Source of the DNA: MGBC124762 sp048201935
GTDB lineage: Bacteria; Bacillota; Clostridia; Oscillospirales; Oscillospiraceae
Length of the DNA stretch: 64,000 bases
Assembly: GCA_048201935.1 (NCBI GenBank)
Contig: DBFBGR010000002.1
Span: 62,001-126,000 of the forward strand
Direction of reading: 5' to 3'
Shown here piece after piece: positions 39,431 through 48,044 of this stretch. The first letter of the stretch is position 1. Each line of letters starts with the position of its first letter. The notes under the pieces were generated by a model. That model was not told the origin of the DNA. It saw nothing but the letters and a program-made list of their open reading frames with translations, and did not search any database. A program made the position numbers and the translations under genes.

Positions 39431-40495
39431 GTGGACCATTTGAAGCAAATTGCCGCCAGGCTGGCAGACTACGGCGTAGACGCCATGCTGGTGACCTCGG
39501 AGCCCGGGGAGTTCTACGCCGTGGGCTTTCATGGCGAGGGCGTGGTACTGGTGACGGCGGAAGAATGTGCCTACATCACCGACGCGCGCTACATCGAAAA
39601 GGCCCGTGAGGTAGTGACCGGGGCCCAGGTGGATCTAGTGGAGCAGGGCAGGGGCTATATCACCCTCATCAACGCCTTTTTGGACGCTCACGGCGTGGAA
39701 AAGCTGGGCATCGAGGAGGGCTATATGACCCTCAAGACCCACCAGCTCTATGAAAAGGACCTCCACGCCCGGCTAGTCCCAGCAGGCAAGCTGCTGCTGG
39801 ACCTGCGCGCGGCCAAAGACGACTACGAGATCGCGTGCATGATAAAGGCCCAGCGCATCGCGGAGCGGGCCCTGGACGAGGCCCTGGGCTTTATCCGCCC
39901 CGGCGTCACCGAGCGAGAGGTGGCCGCCAAGCTGACCTACGACATGCTCCGATTTGGTGGGGAGAAGAACTCCTTTGACCCCATCGTGGTCTCCGGGCCC
40001 AACGGCAGCCTGCCCCACGGTATCCCCGGCGACAGGCCCATCCAGACAGGGGAATTCGTCACCATGGACTTTGGCTGCAAATGGGGCGGCTACTGCTCGG
40101 ATATGACCCGCACCGTGGCGGTGGGCAAGCCCACCAACGAGATGGTCCAGGTCTACGACCTGGTGCTTAGAGCCCAGCTGGCGGGCATCGCCGTCTCCCG
40201 GGCCGGCGTGCCCGGCAAGGACATCGACGCCGCCGCCCGCGAGGTCATCGCCGACGGTGGCTACGGGGCCTATTTTGGCCACGGCTACGGCCACAGCCTG
40301 GGCCTGGAGATCCACGAGAGCCCCAACGCCAACTCTCGGGACGAAACGCCCATGCCCGTAGGCGCGGTGGTCTCCGCCGAGCCGGGCATCTACCTGCCCG
40401 GGCGTTTTGGCGTGCGCATCGAAGATGTAGTTGTTATGGAGGAGGGTGGGTGCCGGGACATCACCCTGGCGGCCAAGGAGCTCATCATTCTCTGA
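39431..40495 (+). CDS. M24 family (Xaa-Pro) aminopeptidase/dipeptidase
   Basis: This cytoplasmic pita-bread metallopeptidase removes N-terminal residues before proline or splits Xaa-Pro dipeptides. It has 354 residues with a creatinase-like N-terminal domain and a catalytic domain from about 125. The five metal ligands are visible: Asp in TMDFGCK, Asp in CSDMTRT, His in GHGYGHSLG, Glu in EIHESPN and Glu in SAEPGIYLPG. The GTG at 39431 follows AAAGGAGG. It commonly precedes efp in Firmicutes, as here. Confidence 0.92.
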   Translation: MDHLKQIAARLADYGVDAMLVTSEPGEFYAVGFHGEGVVLVTAEECAYITDARYIEKAREVVTGAQVDLVEQGRGYITLINAFLDAHGVEKLGIEEGYMTLKTHQLYEKDLHARLVPAGKLLLDLRAAKDDYEIACMIKAQRIAERALDEALGFIRPGVTEREVAAKLTYDMLRFGGEKNSFDPIVVSGPNGSLPHGIPGDRPIQTGEFVTMDFGCKWGGYCSDMTRTVAVGKPTNEMVQVYDLVLRAQLAGIAVSRAGVPGKDIDAAAREVIADGGYGAYFGHGYGHSLGLEIHESPNANSRDETPMPVGAVVSAEPGIYLPGRFGVRIEDVVVMEEGGCRDITLAAKELIIL

Positions 40496-40513
40496 GAATT
40501 GGAAAACAAACCC

Positions 40514-40542
40514 TTGCAATTTTCATCCATATAGGGTAAAAT
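40514..40542 (+). promoter_or_regulatory. promoter for efp
   Basis: TTGCAA (40514-40519), 17 bp, TAAAAT (40537-40542). Confidence 0.72.
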
Positions 40543-40601
40543 ACACGAGACAGTAGGTTTTTGTATCATCAAAGACAAGACATAGTTTGGAGGAATCATC
40601 A

Positions 40602-41171
40602 ATGGCTACCATTTCCGCAAGTGATTTTCGCAACGGCGTGACCTTTGAGATGGACGGACAGGTCATGCAGGTGGTGGAGTTCCAGCACGTGAAGCCCGGT
40701 AAGGGCGCGGCCTTCGTGCGTACCAAGATGAAGAACGTCATCACCGGCGCCGTCACCGAAACGTCCTTCAACCCCACCGCCAAGTTCGAGGGCGCCTTTG
40801 TGGAGCGCAAGGACATGGAGTACAGCTACTCCGACGGCGACCTCTACTACTTCATGGACCCGGAGACCTACGACCTGGTCCCCATCGGCGCGGACACCCT
40901 GGGCGACAACTTCAAGTTCGTCAAGGAGAACATGGTCTGCAAGATCAGCTCCTACAAGGGCAAGATCTTCGCCGTGGAGCCCCCCACCTTCGTGGAGCTG
41001 GAGATTACCGACACCGAGCCCGGCTTCGCCGGCAACACCGCCACCAACGTCACCAAGCCCGCCACCCTGGAGACCGGCGCGGAGATCAAGGTCCCGCTGT
41101 TCATCTCCGCCGGTGACAAGATCCGCATCGACACCCGCACCGGTGAGTATCTGGAGCGCTGCAAGGGCTAA
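40602..41171 (+). CDS. efp: elongation factor P
   Basis: This factor binds between the P and E sites and helps the ribosome through polyproline stretches. It has 189 residues in three beta-barrel domains. The loop that reaches the peptidyl centre reads HVKPGKGAAFVRTK; the modifiable lysine position is occupied by Lys within GKG. The C-terminal domain ends with IRIDTRTGEYLERC, the family signature. ATG 40602 follows GGAGGAATCATC. Proline codons are frequent in this proteome, and the LCP protein has a Pro-rich tail, which fits a need for EF-P. Confidence 0.97.
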   Translation: MATISASDFRNGVTFEMDGQVMQVVEFQHVKPGKGAAFVRTKMKNVITGAVTETSFNPTAKFEGAFVERKDMEYSYSDGDLYYFMDPETYDLVPIGADTLGDNFKFVKENMVCKISSYKGKIFAVEPPTFVELEITDTEPGFAGNTATNVTKPATLETGAEIKVPLFISAGDKIRIDTRTGEYLERCKG

Positions 41172-41209
41172 AATACCCGACAACTACGAACAGAAAGGGG
41201 AATGTTCCC

Positions 41210-41701
41210 ATGACCATCACTGAAAAGGTCGCCTACCTCAAGGGTCTGGCCGAGGGTCTGGCCATCGACACCGAGAAATCCAAGGAGGGCAAGCTCATCG
41301 CCGCCATCATCGACGTGCTGGAGGACATGGGCCTGTCCATTGAGGACCTGGAGAACAACGTGGATGAGCTGGCCGAAGAGGTGGACGCCATCTCCGACGA
41401 CCTGGCCGATGTGGAGGACGACCTCTACGGCGACGAGGACGACTATGACGACGAGGATGAGGAGTTCTTCCAGGTGGATTGCCCTAACTGCGGCGAACTG
41501 CTGGAGATCGACGAGGAGGCCCTGGAGGAGGGCGTGATCCAGTGCCCCAGTTGCGCGCAGAAGTTCGTGCTGGACCTCTTTGACGACTGCGATTGCGGTT
41601 GCGGCTGTGACCACGACCATGCCGAGGAGCCCGCTGAGGTAGTCGAGGAGCCCAAGAAATCCGCCAAAAAGTCTTCCAAGAAGTCCGATCCCAAGAAATA
41701 A
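41210..41701 (+). CDS. CD1247-like acidic zinc-ribbon protein
   Basis: This 163-residue protein resembles Clostridioides CD1247. The N-terminal block KVAYLKGLAEGLAIDTEKSKEG and the following IIDVLEDM are the recurring part. A very acidic coiled segment follows (about 45-85), then a zinc ribbon with CPNCGELL and CPSCAQKF. A Cys/His-rich patch CDCGCGCDHDH and a basic Lys/Ser tail close the protein. Function is unknown; the charge pattern suggests an RNA or protein partner. AGAAAGGGGAATG precedes the ATG. It is transcribed with efp and ends at the terminator at 41711. Confidence 0.78.
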   Translation: MTITEKVAYLKGLAEGLAIDTEKSKEGKLIAAIIDVLEDMGLSIEDLENNVDELAEEVDAISDDLADVEDDLYGDEDDYDDEDEEFFQVDCPNCGELLEIDEEALEEGVIQCPSCAQKFVLDLFDDCDCGCGCDHDHAEEPAEVVEEPKKSAKKSSKKSDPKK

Positions 41702-41710
41702 GCGTTTTGC

Positions 41711-41751
41711 GCGGCGGCGTCACCCTGTTAAGGGCGGCGCCGCTTTTTTTA
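41711..41751 (+). terminator. Rho-independent terminator after the CD1247-like gene
   Basis: GCGGCG (41711-41716) pairs with CGCCGC (41738-41743), with an imperfect inner stem, followed by TTTTTTT. Confidence 0.7.
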
Positions 41752-41878
41752 TGATTTACTGAAAAAAGTTTTCGCTTACCCCTATGCAAACGAGGAAAAA
41801 TAAGGTACAATATATAGAACCCATACTTATCTTCTGGCAACGAAGCATACCATATCATGGTGAGGGGAGAGGATCGTG

Positions 41879-42613
41879 ATGGATGAACCTAAATTTCGCC
41901 GCGTTCTGCTGAAGATCAGCGGAGAGGCCCTGGCGGGCAACGCGGGCCGTGGCCTGGACTTCGATGTCATCGGCCAGGTCTGCGATGTGATCAAAAAGTG
42001 CCTGAATGCCGGGGTCCAGATCGGCGTGGTCATCGGCGCGGGCAACTTCTGGCGTGGCGTGAAGGACGGCGGCGGCAAGATGGAGCGCACCCGGGCCGAC
42101 CACATGGGCATGCTGGCCACCGTGCTCAACTGCCTGGCCGTGGCCGACGTGATGGAGCAGCGGGGCATCCCCGTTCGGGTCCAGACCGCCCTGGAGATCA
42201 AGGCCGTGGCCGAGCCATATATCCGCTCTCGGGCCATCCGCCATCTGGAGAAGGGCCGCGTGGTCATCTTCGGCTGCGGCACGGGCAATCCCTTCTTCTC
42301 CACCGACACCGCCGCCGTGCTCCGGGCCGCGGAGATCGAGGCCGACGCCATTTTGCTTGCCAAGAACATCGACGGCGTCTACTCCGCCGACCCCCGTATC
42401 GACCCCAACGCGGTGAAGTACGAATCCATCTCCTACGATCAGGTCCTGGCCCAGCATCTCCAGGTCATGGACTTTACCGCCACGTCTCTTTCCATGGACA
42501 ACCATATCCCCGTCATCCTCTTCGCCCTCAAGGACCCGGAAAATATCTACCGCGTGGTCATGGGGGAGAAGGTGGGCACAATCGTAAAGGAGGAACAAAA
42601 AAGTGGCTGCTGA
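41879..42613 (+). CDS. pyrH: uridylate kinase
   Basis: This enzyme phosphorylates UMP to UDP; it is a homohexamer of the amino-acid-kinase family. It has 244 residues. Motifs are RVLLKISGEALAG (phosphate binding), VIGAGNFWRG, RADHMGMLATVLN and FGCGTGNPFFSTDTAA. ATG 41879 and the GTG at 41876 are both near GAGGGGAGAGG; ATG is preferred. A -10 box TACAAT (41806-41811) lies upstream with a poor -35. Its end overlaps the frr start, and it heads the long conserved run through polC. Confidence 0.96.
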   Translation: MDEPKFRRVLLKISGEALAGNAGRGLDFDVIGQVCDVIKKCLNAGVQIGVVIGAGNFWRGVKDGGGKMERTRADHMGMLATVLNCLAVADVMEQRGIPVRVQTALEIKAVAEPYIRSRAIRHLEKGRVVIFGCGTGNPFFSTDTAAVLRAAEIEADAILLAKNIDGVYSADPRIDPNAVKYESISYDQVLAQHLQVMDFTATSLSMDNHIPVILFALKDPENIYRVVMGEKVGTIVKEEQKSGC

Positions 42614-43160
42614 GGAAAACAAGGTATTTGAAACCAAGATGCAAAAGACCATTGAGGTCGTCAAGGGCGACTTCGCCTCCGTCCGGGCCGGGCGGGCCAA
42701 CGTGGGCGTGCTGGACAAGATCCAGGTGGAGTACTACGGCGTAATGACCCCGCTGCAGCAGGTGGCCTCCGTCTCGTCCCCCGATCCCCGCACCCTGATG
42801 ATCCAGCCCTGGGACGCCACCATCCTCAAGGCTATCGAAAAGGCCATCCAGACCTCCGACCTGGGCATCAATCCCCAGAACGACGGCAAGGTCCTGCGCC
42901 TGGCCTTCCCCCAGCTCACCGAGGAGCGCCGCAAGGAGTTGACCAAGCAGGTCCAGAAGTACGGCGAAAACGGCAAGGTGGCCATCCGCAACATCCGCCG
43001 GGACGCCATGGAGCAGTTCAAGTCCATGGAGAAGAAGGGCGAGATTACCGAGGACGACCGCAAGGACCTGGAGGACGAGCTCCAGAAGCTCACCGACAAG
43101 TACTGCAAGGAGATCGACAGCCTTGTGAGCGCCAAGGAATCGGAGCTGATGGCCGTTTAA
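42603..43160 (+). CDS. frr: ribosome recycling factor
   Basis: RRF splits post-termination ribosomes together with EF-G. It has 185 residues, the standard length. Characteristic blocks are VRAGRANVGVLDKIQVEYYG and LTEERRKELTKQVQKYGENGKVAIRNIRRDA. The GTG at 42603 lies inside the end of pyrH behind AAAGGAGGAAC. A perfect palindrome GGCCGTT-T-AACGGCC (43151-43165) covers the stop codon and could form an intercistronic hairpin before uppS. Confidence 0.97.
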   Translation: MAAEENKVFETKMQKTIEVVKGDFASVRAGRANVGVLDKIQVEYYGVMTPLQQVASVSSPDPRTLMIQPWDATILKAIEKAIQTSDLGINPQNDGKVLRLAFPQLTEERRKELTKQVQKYGENGKVAIRNIRRDAMEQFKSMEKKGEITEDDRKDLEDELQKLTDKYCKEIDSLVSAKESELMAV

Positions 43161-43186
43161 CGGCCCTCGCCGGGAGTTGAGAGAAG

Positions 43187-43927
43187 ATGCTGTTTCGCAA
43201 GCAGTCCAGCAGCCCTGCTGTGGACCTGGACCATCTGCCCCGGCACGTTGCCATCATCATGGATGGCAACGGCCGCTGGGCCAAAAAGCGCCATGTGCCG
43301 AGAAGCGCCGGCCACGCCGCCGGCGCGGAGACGTTGCGCCGTATCGCTACCTGCGCCAAGGACCTGGGCGTTTCCTACCTGACGGTCTACGCCTTTTCCA
43401 CCGAGAACTGGAAGCGGCCCCGTGAGGAGATCGAAGGGATTATGGGCCTTTTGAAGCGGTATCTGCAGGAGACCCTGCGGGACATGGAAAAGAATCGGTT
43501 CCATATGGCATTTTTTGGCGACCTGACCCCTCTGGACCCGGAGCTGCAGGCCCTTTGCGCCCAGGTGGAGGAGGTCTCCCGGGTCTACACCGATTACCAG
43601 ATGAATATCTGCCTCAACTACGGCGGCCGGGATGAGCTTATCCACGCCGCCCGGGCCTTCGCCGCCGACTGCGTTGAAGGGAAGAAGGACCCCGCCGTCC
43701 TCACCGAGGCGGACTTTTCCCAGTATCTTTACACCGCCGGCGTTCCCGACCCTGACCTTATCATCCGGCCCAGCGGTGAGCAGCGTTTGTCCAATTTCCT
43801 GCTGTGGCAGGCGGCTTACGCCGAGTTTTACACCACGGACATCTGCTGGCCTGACTTCAAAGAGAAGGACTTCCTGGATGCCATCGGGACCTATCAGCGG
43901 CGCTCCAGAAGATTTGGAGGTGCTTGA
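43187..43927 (+). CDS. uppS: undecaprenyl (isoprenyl) diphosphate synthase
   Basis: This cis-prenyltransferase extends farnesyl diphosphate with IPP to make the C55 lipid carrier used for wall synthesis. It has 246 residues. Motifs: HVAIIMDGNGRWAKKR with the catalytic Asp, VYAFSTENWKRP, NICLNYGGRDEL and the C-terminal RPSGEQRLSNFLLWQ. GGGAGTTGAGAG precedes the ATG. It overlaps the region of the cdsA ribosome site, consistent with coupling. Confidence 0.97.
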   Translation: MLFRKQSSSPAVDLDHLPRHVAIIMDGNGRWAKKRHVPRSAGHAAGAETLRRIATCAKDLGVSYLTVYAFSTENWKRPREEIEGIMGLLKRYLQETLRDMEKNRFHMAFFGDLTPLDPELQALCAQVEEVSRVYTDYQMNICLNYGGRDELIHAARAFAADCVEGKKDPAVLTEADFSQYLYTAGVPDPDLIIRPSGEQRLSNFLLWQAAYAEFYTTDICWPDFKEKDFLDAIGTYQRRSRRFGGA

Positions 43928-43928
43928 C

Positions 43929-44750
43929 GTGTTTCAACGCATCATGGTGGCGGTGGTATTTATCCCGCTGATCTTTCTGGTCTTTTACTTCTTTCCGCCC
44001 ATCGCGCTGCCCATCGCCATCTCTATTTTGTCTATGATCGCCCTACACGAGGTGCTGTGGTCCACGGGCTTTGTGAAGAACCGGGTGCTTTCCACCTTCT
44101 CGATCATCCTCTCCGGGCTGATCCCTTTTTGGGTCTTCTATGAGCAGGACCCGCTGTGGGCCCGTGTCGTTTTGTTTGCCTACTTTGCCCTAGTCTTCAT
44201 CACCGCCATCTCCAGCAATTACAGTATTACCATGGAAAAGCTGGGAGGCTCCTTCTTTTTTGCCACTCTGATCCCCTATTTTCTCTCCAGCTTCATTCGT
44301 CTGGACCAGCTGGATGGATATTCTAAGGTTTTGATCCTCACGCCGCTGGTGGCCGCCTTCGCCTCGGACACCTTCGCCTACTTTGGCGGTATGCTCTTTG
44401 GCAAGCACAAGCTGGCCCCGGAGTTGTCCCCCAAAAAGACAGTGGAGGGGGCGGTGAGCGGTCTTGTGGGGGCTACAGTGTGCATGGTGGTCTACGGTCT
44501 TGTCATGGGCCATTTCTTCTCCTGGCCCATGTCTCTGCCGCTGCTGGCCCTCTATGGCGCTCTGGGCGCTGTGGTGGCCCAGTTAGGCGACCTGTCTTTC
44601 TCCTACATCAAGCGGCAGTATGGCCTGAAGGACTTTGGCTATATATTCCCCGGACACGGCGGCGTGCTGGACCGGTTCGATTCGGTGATCTTCTGCGCGC
44701 CACTCATCGAGATCCTGTGGCAGGTCCTGCCTGCCGTACAGCTACCTTAA
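43929..44750 (+). CDS. cdsA: phosphatidate cytidylyltransferase (CDP-diglyceride synthase)
   Basis: This membrane enzyme makes CDP-diacylglycerol, the precursor of phospholipids. It has 273 residues with about eight helices. The signature near the C-terminus is complete: KKTVEGAVSGLVG, then DLSFSYIKRQYGLKDFGYIFPGHGGVLDRFDS. The GTG at 43929 is chosen with GGAGG 9 nt upstream; the frame is open further upstream inside uppS, but that part is not membrane-like. ATG 43944 is an alternative. Confidence 0.95.
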   Translation: MFQRIMVAVVFIPLIFLVFYFFPPIALPIAISILSMIALHEVLWSTGFVKNRVLSTFSIILSGLIPFWVFYEQDPLWARVVLFAYFALVFITAISSNYSITMEKLGGSFFFATLIPYFLSSFIRLDQLDGYSKVLILTPLVAAFASDTFAYFGGMLFGKHKLAPELSPKKTVEGAVSGLVGATVCMVVYGLVMGHFFSWPMSLPLLALYGALGAVVAQLGDLSFSYIKRQYGLKDFGYIFPGHGGVLDRFDSVIFCAPLIEILWQVLPAVQLP

Positions 44751-44774
44751 AGCCCGAGAAGGGAGGACCAGGCG

Positions 44775-45911
44775 TTGAAGCAAAGGCTATCCATATTGGG
44801 CTCCACCGGCTCCATAGGGCGGCAATCGCTGGAAGTGATGGCCGCCCTTGGATTGTCTGTAGGGGCCCTGAGCGCCCACCGCAGCGTAAAGCTGCTGGAG
44901 GAGCAGGCCCGGCAGTACCAGCCTGAGCTGGCCGTCCTCACCGATGAAGCCGCCGCGCGTGATTTGGCTGTCCGTTTGGCGGACACCCCGGTGCGGGTGG
45001 CCGCGGGCAGGCAAGGGCTGCTGGAGGCCGCCACGCTGGAGGGTGTGGACACCGTCCTCACCGCCGTGGTGGGCGTGGCCGGGCTGGAGCCCACCCTGGC
45101 CGCCATCCAGGCGGGCAAGCACATCGCTTTGGCCAACAAGGAGACCCTGGTCTGTGCCGGAGAGCTGGTGACCCGGGCGGCCAGGGAAAAGGGCGTGGAG
45201 CTGTTGCCGGTGGATTCGGAGCACTCGGCCATCTTCCAGTGTCTTCAGGGCTGCGCCCACCGGGGAGAGGTGGCCCGGCTCATCCTCACCGCCTCGGGCG
45301 GGCCCTTCTACGGCAAGGACTGTAAAGCGCTTTCCCTTGTCACGAAAGGCCAGGCCTTGAAGCACCCCAACTGGTCCATGGGGGCCAAGATCACCATTGA
45401 TTCCGCCACCATGATGAACAAGGGCTTTGAGGTCATCGAGGCCATGTGGCTCTATGATCTTCCCCTGGAAAAAATTGATGTGGTGATACACAGGGAAAGC
45501 ATCATACACTCTTTGGTGGAGTATCAAGACGGCGCCGTTTTGGCCCAGTTGGGCGTGCCGGATATGCGCCTTCCCATCCAATACGCCCTGACCTGGCCGG
45601 AACGTAAGCCCTGCCCCGCGCCCAAGCTGGACCTTCTAAAGTGCCCTAGCTTGACTTTTTTGCCCCCGGACGGGGAAAACTTCCCCTGTCTGGACCTGGC
45701 CCGTCAGGCCGCCCGCCGGGGCGGCGTGGTCAGCGCGGCCCTCAACGGCGCCAACGAGGCGGCGGTGGCCCTGTTTTTGGAGGACAAAATCGGCTTTTTG
45801 GACATTCCAAGGCTCTGTCAGGCGGCTATGGACGCTGCGCCAACGGTGGAAGACCCCACCTTGGAGGACATTTTGGCCGCCGACGCCCAGGCCCGGCGCG
45901 TCGCTCTTTGA
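44775..45911 (+). CDS. dxr: 1-deoxy-D-xylulose-5-phosphate reductoisomerase
   Basis: This NADPH-dependent enzyme makes MEP, the first committed intermediate of the MEP isoprenoid pathway. It has 378 residues. Motifs are the nucleotide-binding GSTGSIGRQSL at 9-19, ALANKETLVCAGE, PVDSEHSAIFQC, LTASGGPF, and HPNWSMGAKITIDSATMMNKG. The start is TTG 44775 with GGGAGG upstream. Together with ispG downstream it shows the organism uses the MEP route; ispD, ispF and ispE are not in the window. Confidence 0.96.
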   Translation: MKQRLSILGSTGSIGRQSLEVMAALGLSVGALSAHRSVKLLEEQARQYQPELAVLTDEAAARDLAVRLADTPVRVAAGRQGLLEAATLEGVDTVLTAVVGVAGLEPTLAAIQAGKHIALANKETLVCAGELVTRAAREKGVELLPVDSEHSAIFQCLQGCAHRGEVARLILTASGGPFYGKDCKALSLVTKGQALKHPNWSMGAKITIDSATMMNKGFEVIEAMWLYDLPLEKIDVVIHRESIIHSLVEYQDGAVLAQLGVPDMRLPIQYALTWPERKPCPAPKLDLLKCPSLTFLPPDGENFPCLDLARQAARRGGVVSAALNGANEAAVALFLEDKIGFLDIPRLCQAAMDAAPTVEDPTLEDILAADAQARRVAL

Positions 45912-45930
45912 AACTGACTTGAGGTGAAGT

Positions 45931-46989
45931 ATGGGTACTGTTTTGCTTGTCATCGTTGGTATTATCCTGTTTGGCCTGCTCATCGCCGTCCACGAGTTTG
46001 GCCACTTCATCACCGCCAAGCTCTGCGGCGTTCGGGTCAATGAGTTTGCCATCGGCATGGGCCCCAAGCTCTTTTCCCGCCAGGGCAAGGAGACCCTATA
46101 CTCTCTGCGGCTCTTTCCCATCGGCGGCTTTTGCGCCATGGAGGGGGAGGACGAGGACACCGCCGACCCCCGGTCCTTCCAAAAGGCCAAGGCGTGGAAG
46201 AAGCTGCTGATCCTGGTGGCCGGGGCTTTTATGAACTTCCTAGTGGGTTTTCTGATCTATCTGGCCCTGTTCATCACCGCCGAGGGCTATCACACCCCCG
46301 TCATCAGCAGCTTTTTGGAGGGCTACGTCCCGCCGGCCTCCAGCGTCCAGCTACAAGAGGGAGACCGCATCCTTTCCATTGACGGCCACGCTATTTTTTC
46401 CTCTGATGACATCTCGATCTTCTTCGAGCGTGGCGGGGATGACCTGGACCTGGTGGTCCGCCGAAATGGACAGGATATCACGCTGGACGATTACCATATG
46501 CCATTCTTCCAGACTGAAAACGGTCCGAAGCGGGGCATTGCTCTGGAGTACAAGGAGACCACCCTTCCCGCGGCCTTCTCCCAGGCGTGGTATAGCAGCA
46601 TCGACACCGTCCGCCTGGTCTGGATGGGCCTTGGGGACCTGTTCACCGGCGCTGTGGGACTTCGGGACGTGTCCGGCCCGGTGGGCATTGTGGATATGAT
46701 GGGCCAGGTAGCGGGCCAGGCGAAGACCACCTGCAGCGCTTTTTTGAGCATTTTAAGCCTGGTGGCCTTCATCGCCGTCAACCTAGCGGTGATGAATCTG
46801 CTGCCCATCCCCGCGTTGGACGGCGGGCGTATTTTCTTCCTCTTTGTCAATATGCTCTTTACCGCCGTGACCAAAAAACGCCTGGACCCCAAGTATGAGG
46901 GTGTGGTCAACGCGGTATTCCTAGTGGGACTGCTGGTCTTTATGGCCGTGGTGGCGGTCAGCGACATGACAAAGATCATTGGGCGGTGA
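45931..46989 (+). CDS. rseP: RseP-type site-2 membrane metalloprotease
   Basis: This intramembrane zinc protease of the M50 family releases anti-sigma factors and processes signal-peptide remnants. It has 352 residues. The active-site HEFGH lies in the first helix (21-25), the second motif NLLPIPALDGGRI near residue 288 supplies the third ligand Asp, and a PDZ domain (about 120-200) lies between. Its place between dxr and ispG is the usual Firmicute order. No cognate anti-sigma gene is visible here. Confidence 0.95.
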   Translation: MGTVLLVIVGIILFGLLIAVHEFGHFITAKLCGVRVNEFAIGMGPKLFSRQGKETLYSLRLFPIGGFCAMEGEDEDTADPRSFQKAKAWKKLLILVAGAFMNFLVGFLIYLALFITAEGYHTPVISSFLEGYVPPASSVQLQEGDRILSIDGHAIFSSDDISIFFERGGDDLDLVVRRNGQDITLDDYHMPFFQTENGPKRGIALEYKETTLPAAFSQAWYSSIDTVRLVWMGLGDLFTGAVGLRDVSGPVGIVDMMGQVAGQAKTTCSAFLSILSLVAFIAVNLAVMNLLPIPALDGGRIFFLFVNMLFTAVTKKRLDPKYEGVVNAVFLVGLLVFMAVVAVSDMTKIIGR

Positions 46990-46990
46990 G

Positions 46991-48031
46991 ATGATGACAA
47001 AACAGATCATGGTAGGCGGCGTGCCCATTGGCGGCGGCGCGGCTGTGACCATCCAATCCATGTGCAACACGCCCACCCAGGACGTGGAGGCCACCGTTGA
47101 GCAAATTCGCCGTCTTGAGGCCGCCGGGTGTCAGATCATCCGGGTCGCCGTGCCCGACATGGACGCCGCCCGGGCCGTGGGAGCCATCCGTGAGCGCATC
47201 GACATCCCCTTGGTGGTGGACATCCACTTTGACTACAAGCTGGCTCTGGAGTGCGTGGCCGCCGGGTGCGACAAGGTACGCATCAACCCCGGCAACATTG
47301 GCGGCGAGGACCATGTGAAGGCGGTGGCCCATGCCTGCCGGCAGAAGGGCGTGCCCATCCGGGTAGGGGTCAACGGCGGGTCGCTGGAAAAGCCCCTGCT
47401 GGAGAAATACGGCGGCGCCACGGCCGAGGCGTTGGTGGAGAGCGCCATGGGCCATATCAAGCTCCTGGAACGGTATGACTTTGACCAGATCTGCGTGTCC
47501 ATGAAGTCCTCCAGCGTGCCCACCACCATGGCGGCCTACCGGTTGTTTTCGGAGCGGTACGACTACCCCTTACATATCGGCGTTACCGAGACGGGCACGC
47601 CGAAAATGGGGATCTTAAAGTCCGCTGTGGGCATTGGCGGCCTGCTGGCTATGGGCATTGGTGACACCATGCGGGTCTCGCTGTCCGCCGACCCCATCGA
47701 AGAGGTCTACGCCGCCCGGGACATCCTCAAGGCCGCGGGAGTCCGCAAAGACGGCCCCGAGCTCATCGCCTGTCCCACCTGCGGTCGCACCCGCATCGAC
47801 TTGATCGCCCTGGCGGGTGAGGTGGAGCGGCGGCTGGAGACAGTGGACAAGCCCATCACCGTGGCTGTCATGGGCTGCGTGGTCAACGGCCCCGGCGAGG
47901 CCAGCGCCGCCGACGTGGGCATTGCCGGCGGCGACGGCGTGGGATTGCTGTTCCAAAAGGGAGAGATCGTGAAGAAGGTACCCCAAGAAATGCTGGTGGA
48001 CGAGCTGTTCCAACTGATCCAAACACTGTAA
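46991..48031 (+). CDS. ispG: (E)-4-hydroxy-3-methylbut-2-enyl-diphosphate synthase
   Basis: This [4Fe-4S] enzyme converts MEcPP to HMBPP near the end of the MEP pathway. It has 346 residues. The N-terminal TIM barrel (IQSMCNTPTQDVEAT, VVDIHFDYKLAL, KVRINPGNIGG) is followed by the cluster-binding domain with CPTCGRTRID and MGCVVNGPGEA, supplying three cysteines. ATG 46991 and the adjacent ATG 46994 both follow GGCGGTGAG. It is the last MEP gene before polC. Confidence 0.96.
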   Translation: MMTKQIMVGGVPIGGGAAVTIQSMCNTPTQDVEATVEQIRRLEAAGCQIIRVAVPDMDAARAVGAIRERIDIPLVVDIHFDYKLALECVAAGCDKVRINPGNIGGEDHVKAVAHACRQKGVPIRVGVNGGSLEKPLLEKYGGATAEALVESAMGHIKLLERYDFDQICVSMKSSSVPTTMAAYRLFSERYDYPLHIGVTETGTPKMGILKSAVGIGGLLAMGIGDTMRVSLSADPIEEVYAARDILKAAGVRKDGPELIACPTCGRTRIDLIALAGEVERRLETVDKPITVAVMGCVVNGPGEASAADVGIAGGDGVGLLFQKGEIVKKVPQEMLVDELFQLIQTL

Positions 48032-48044
48032 GGAGAGAGAAGCC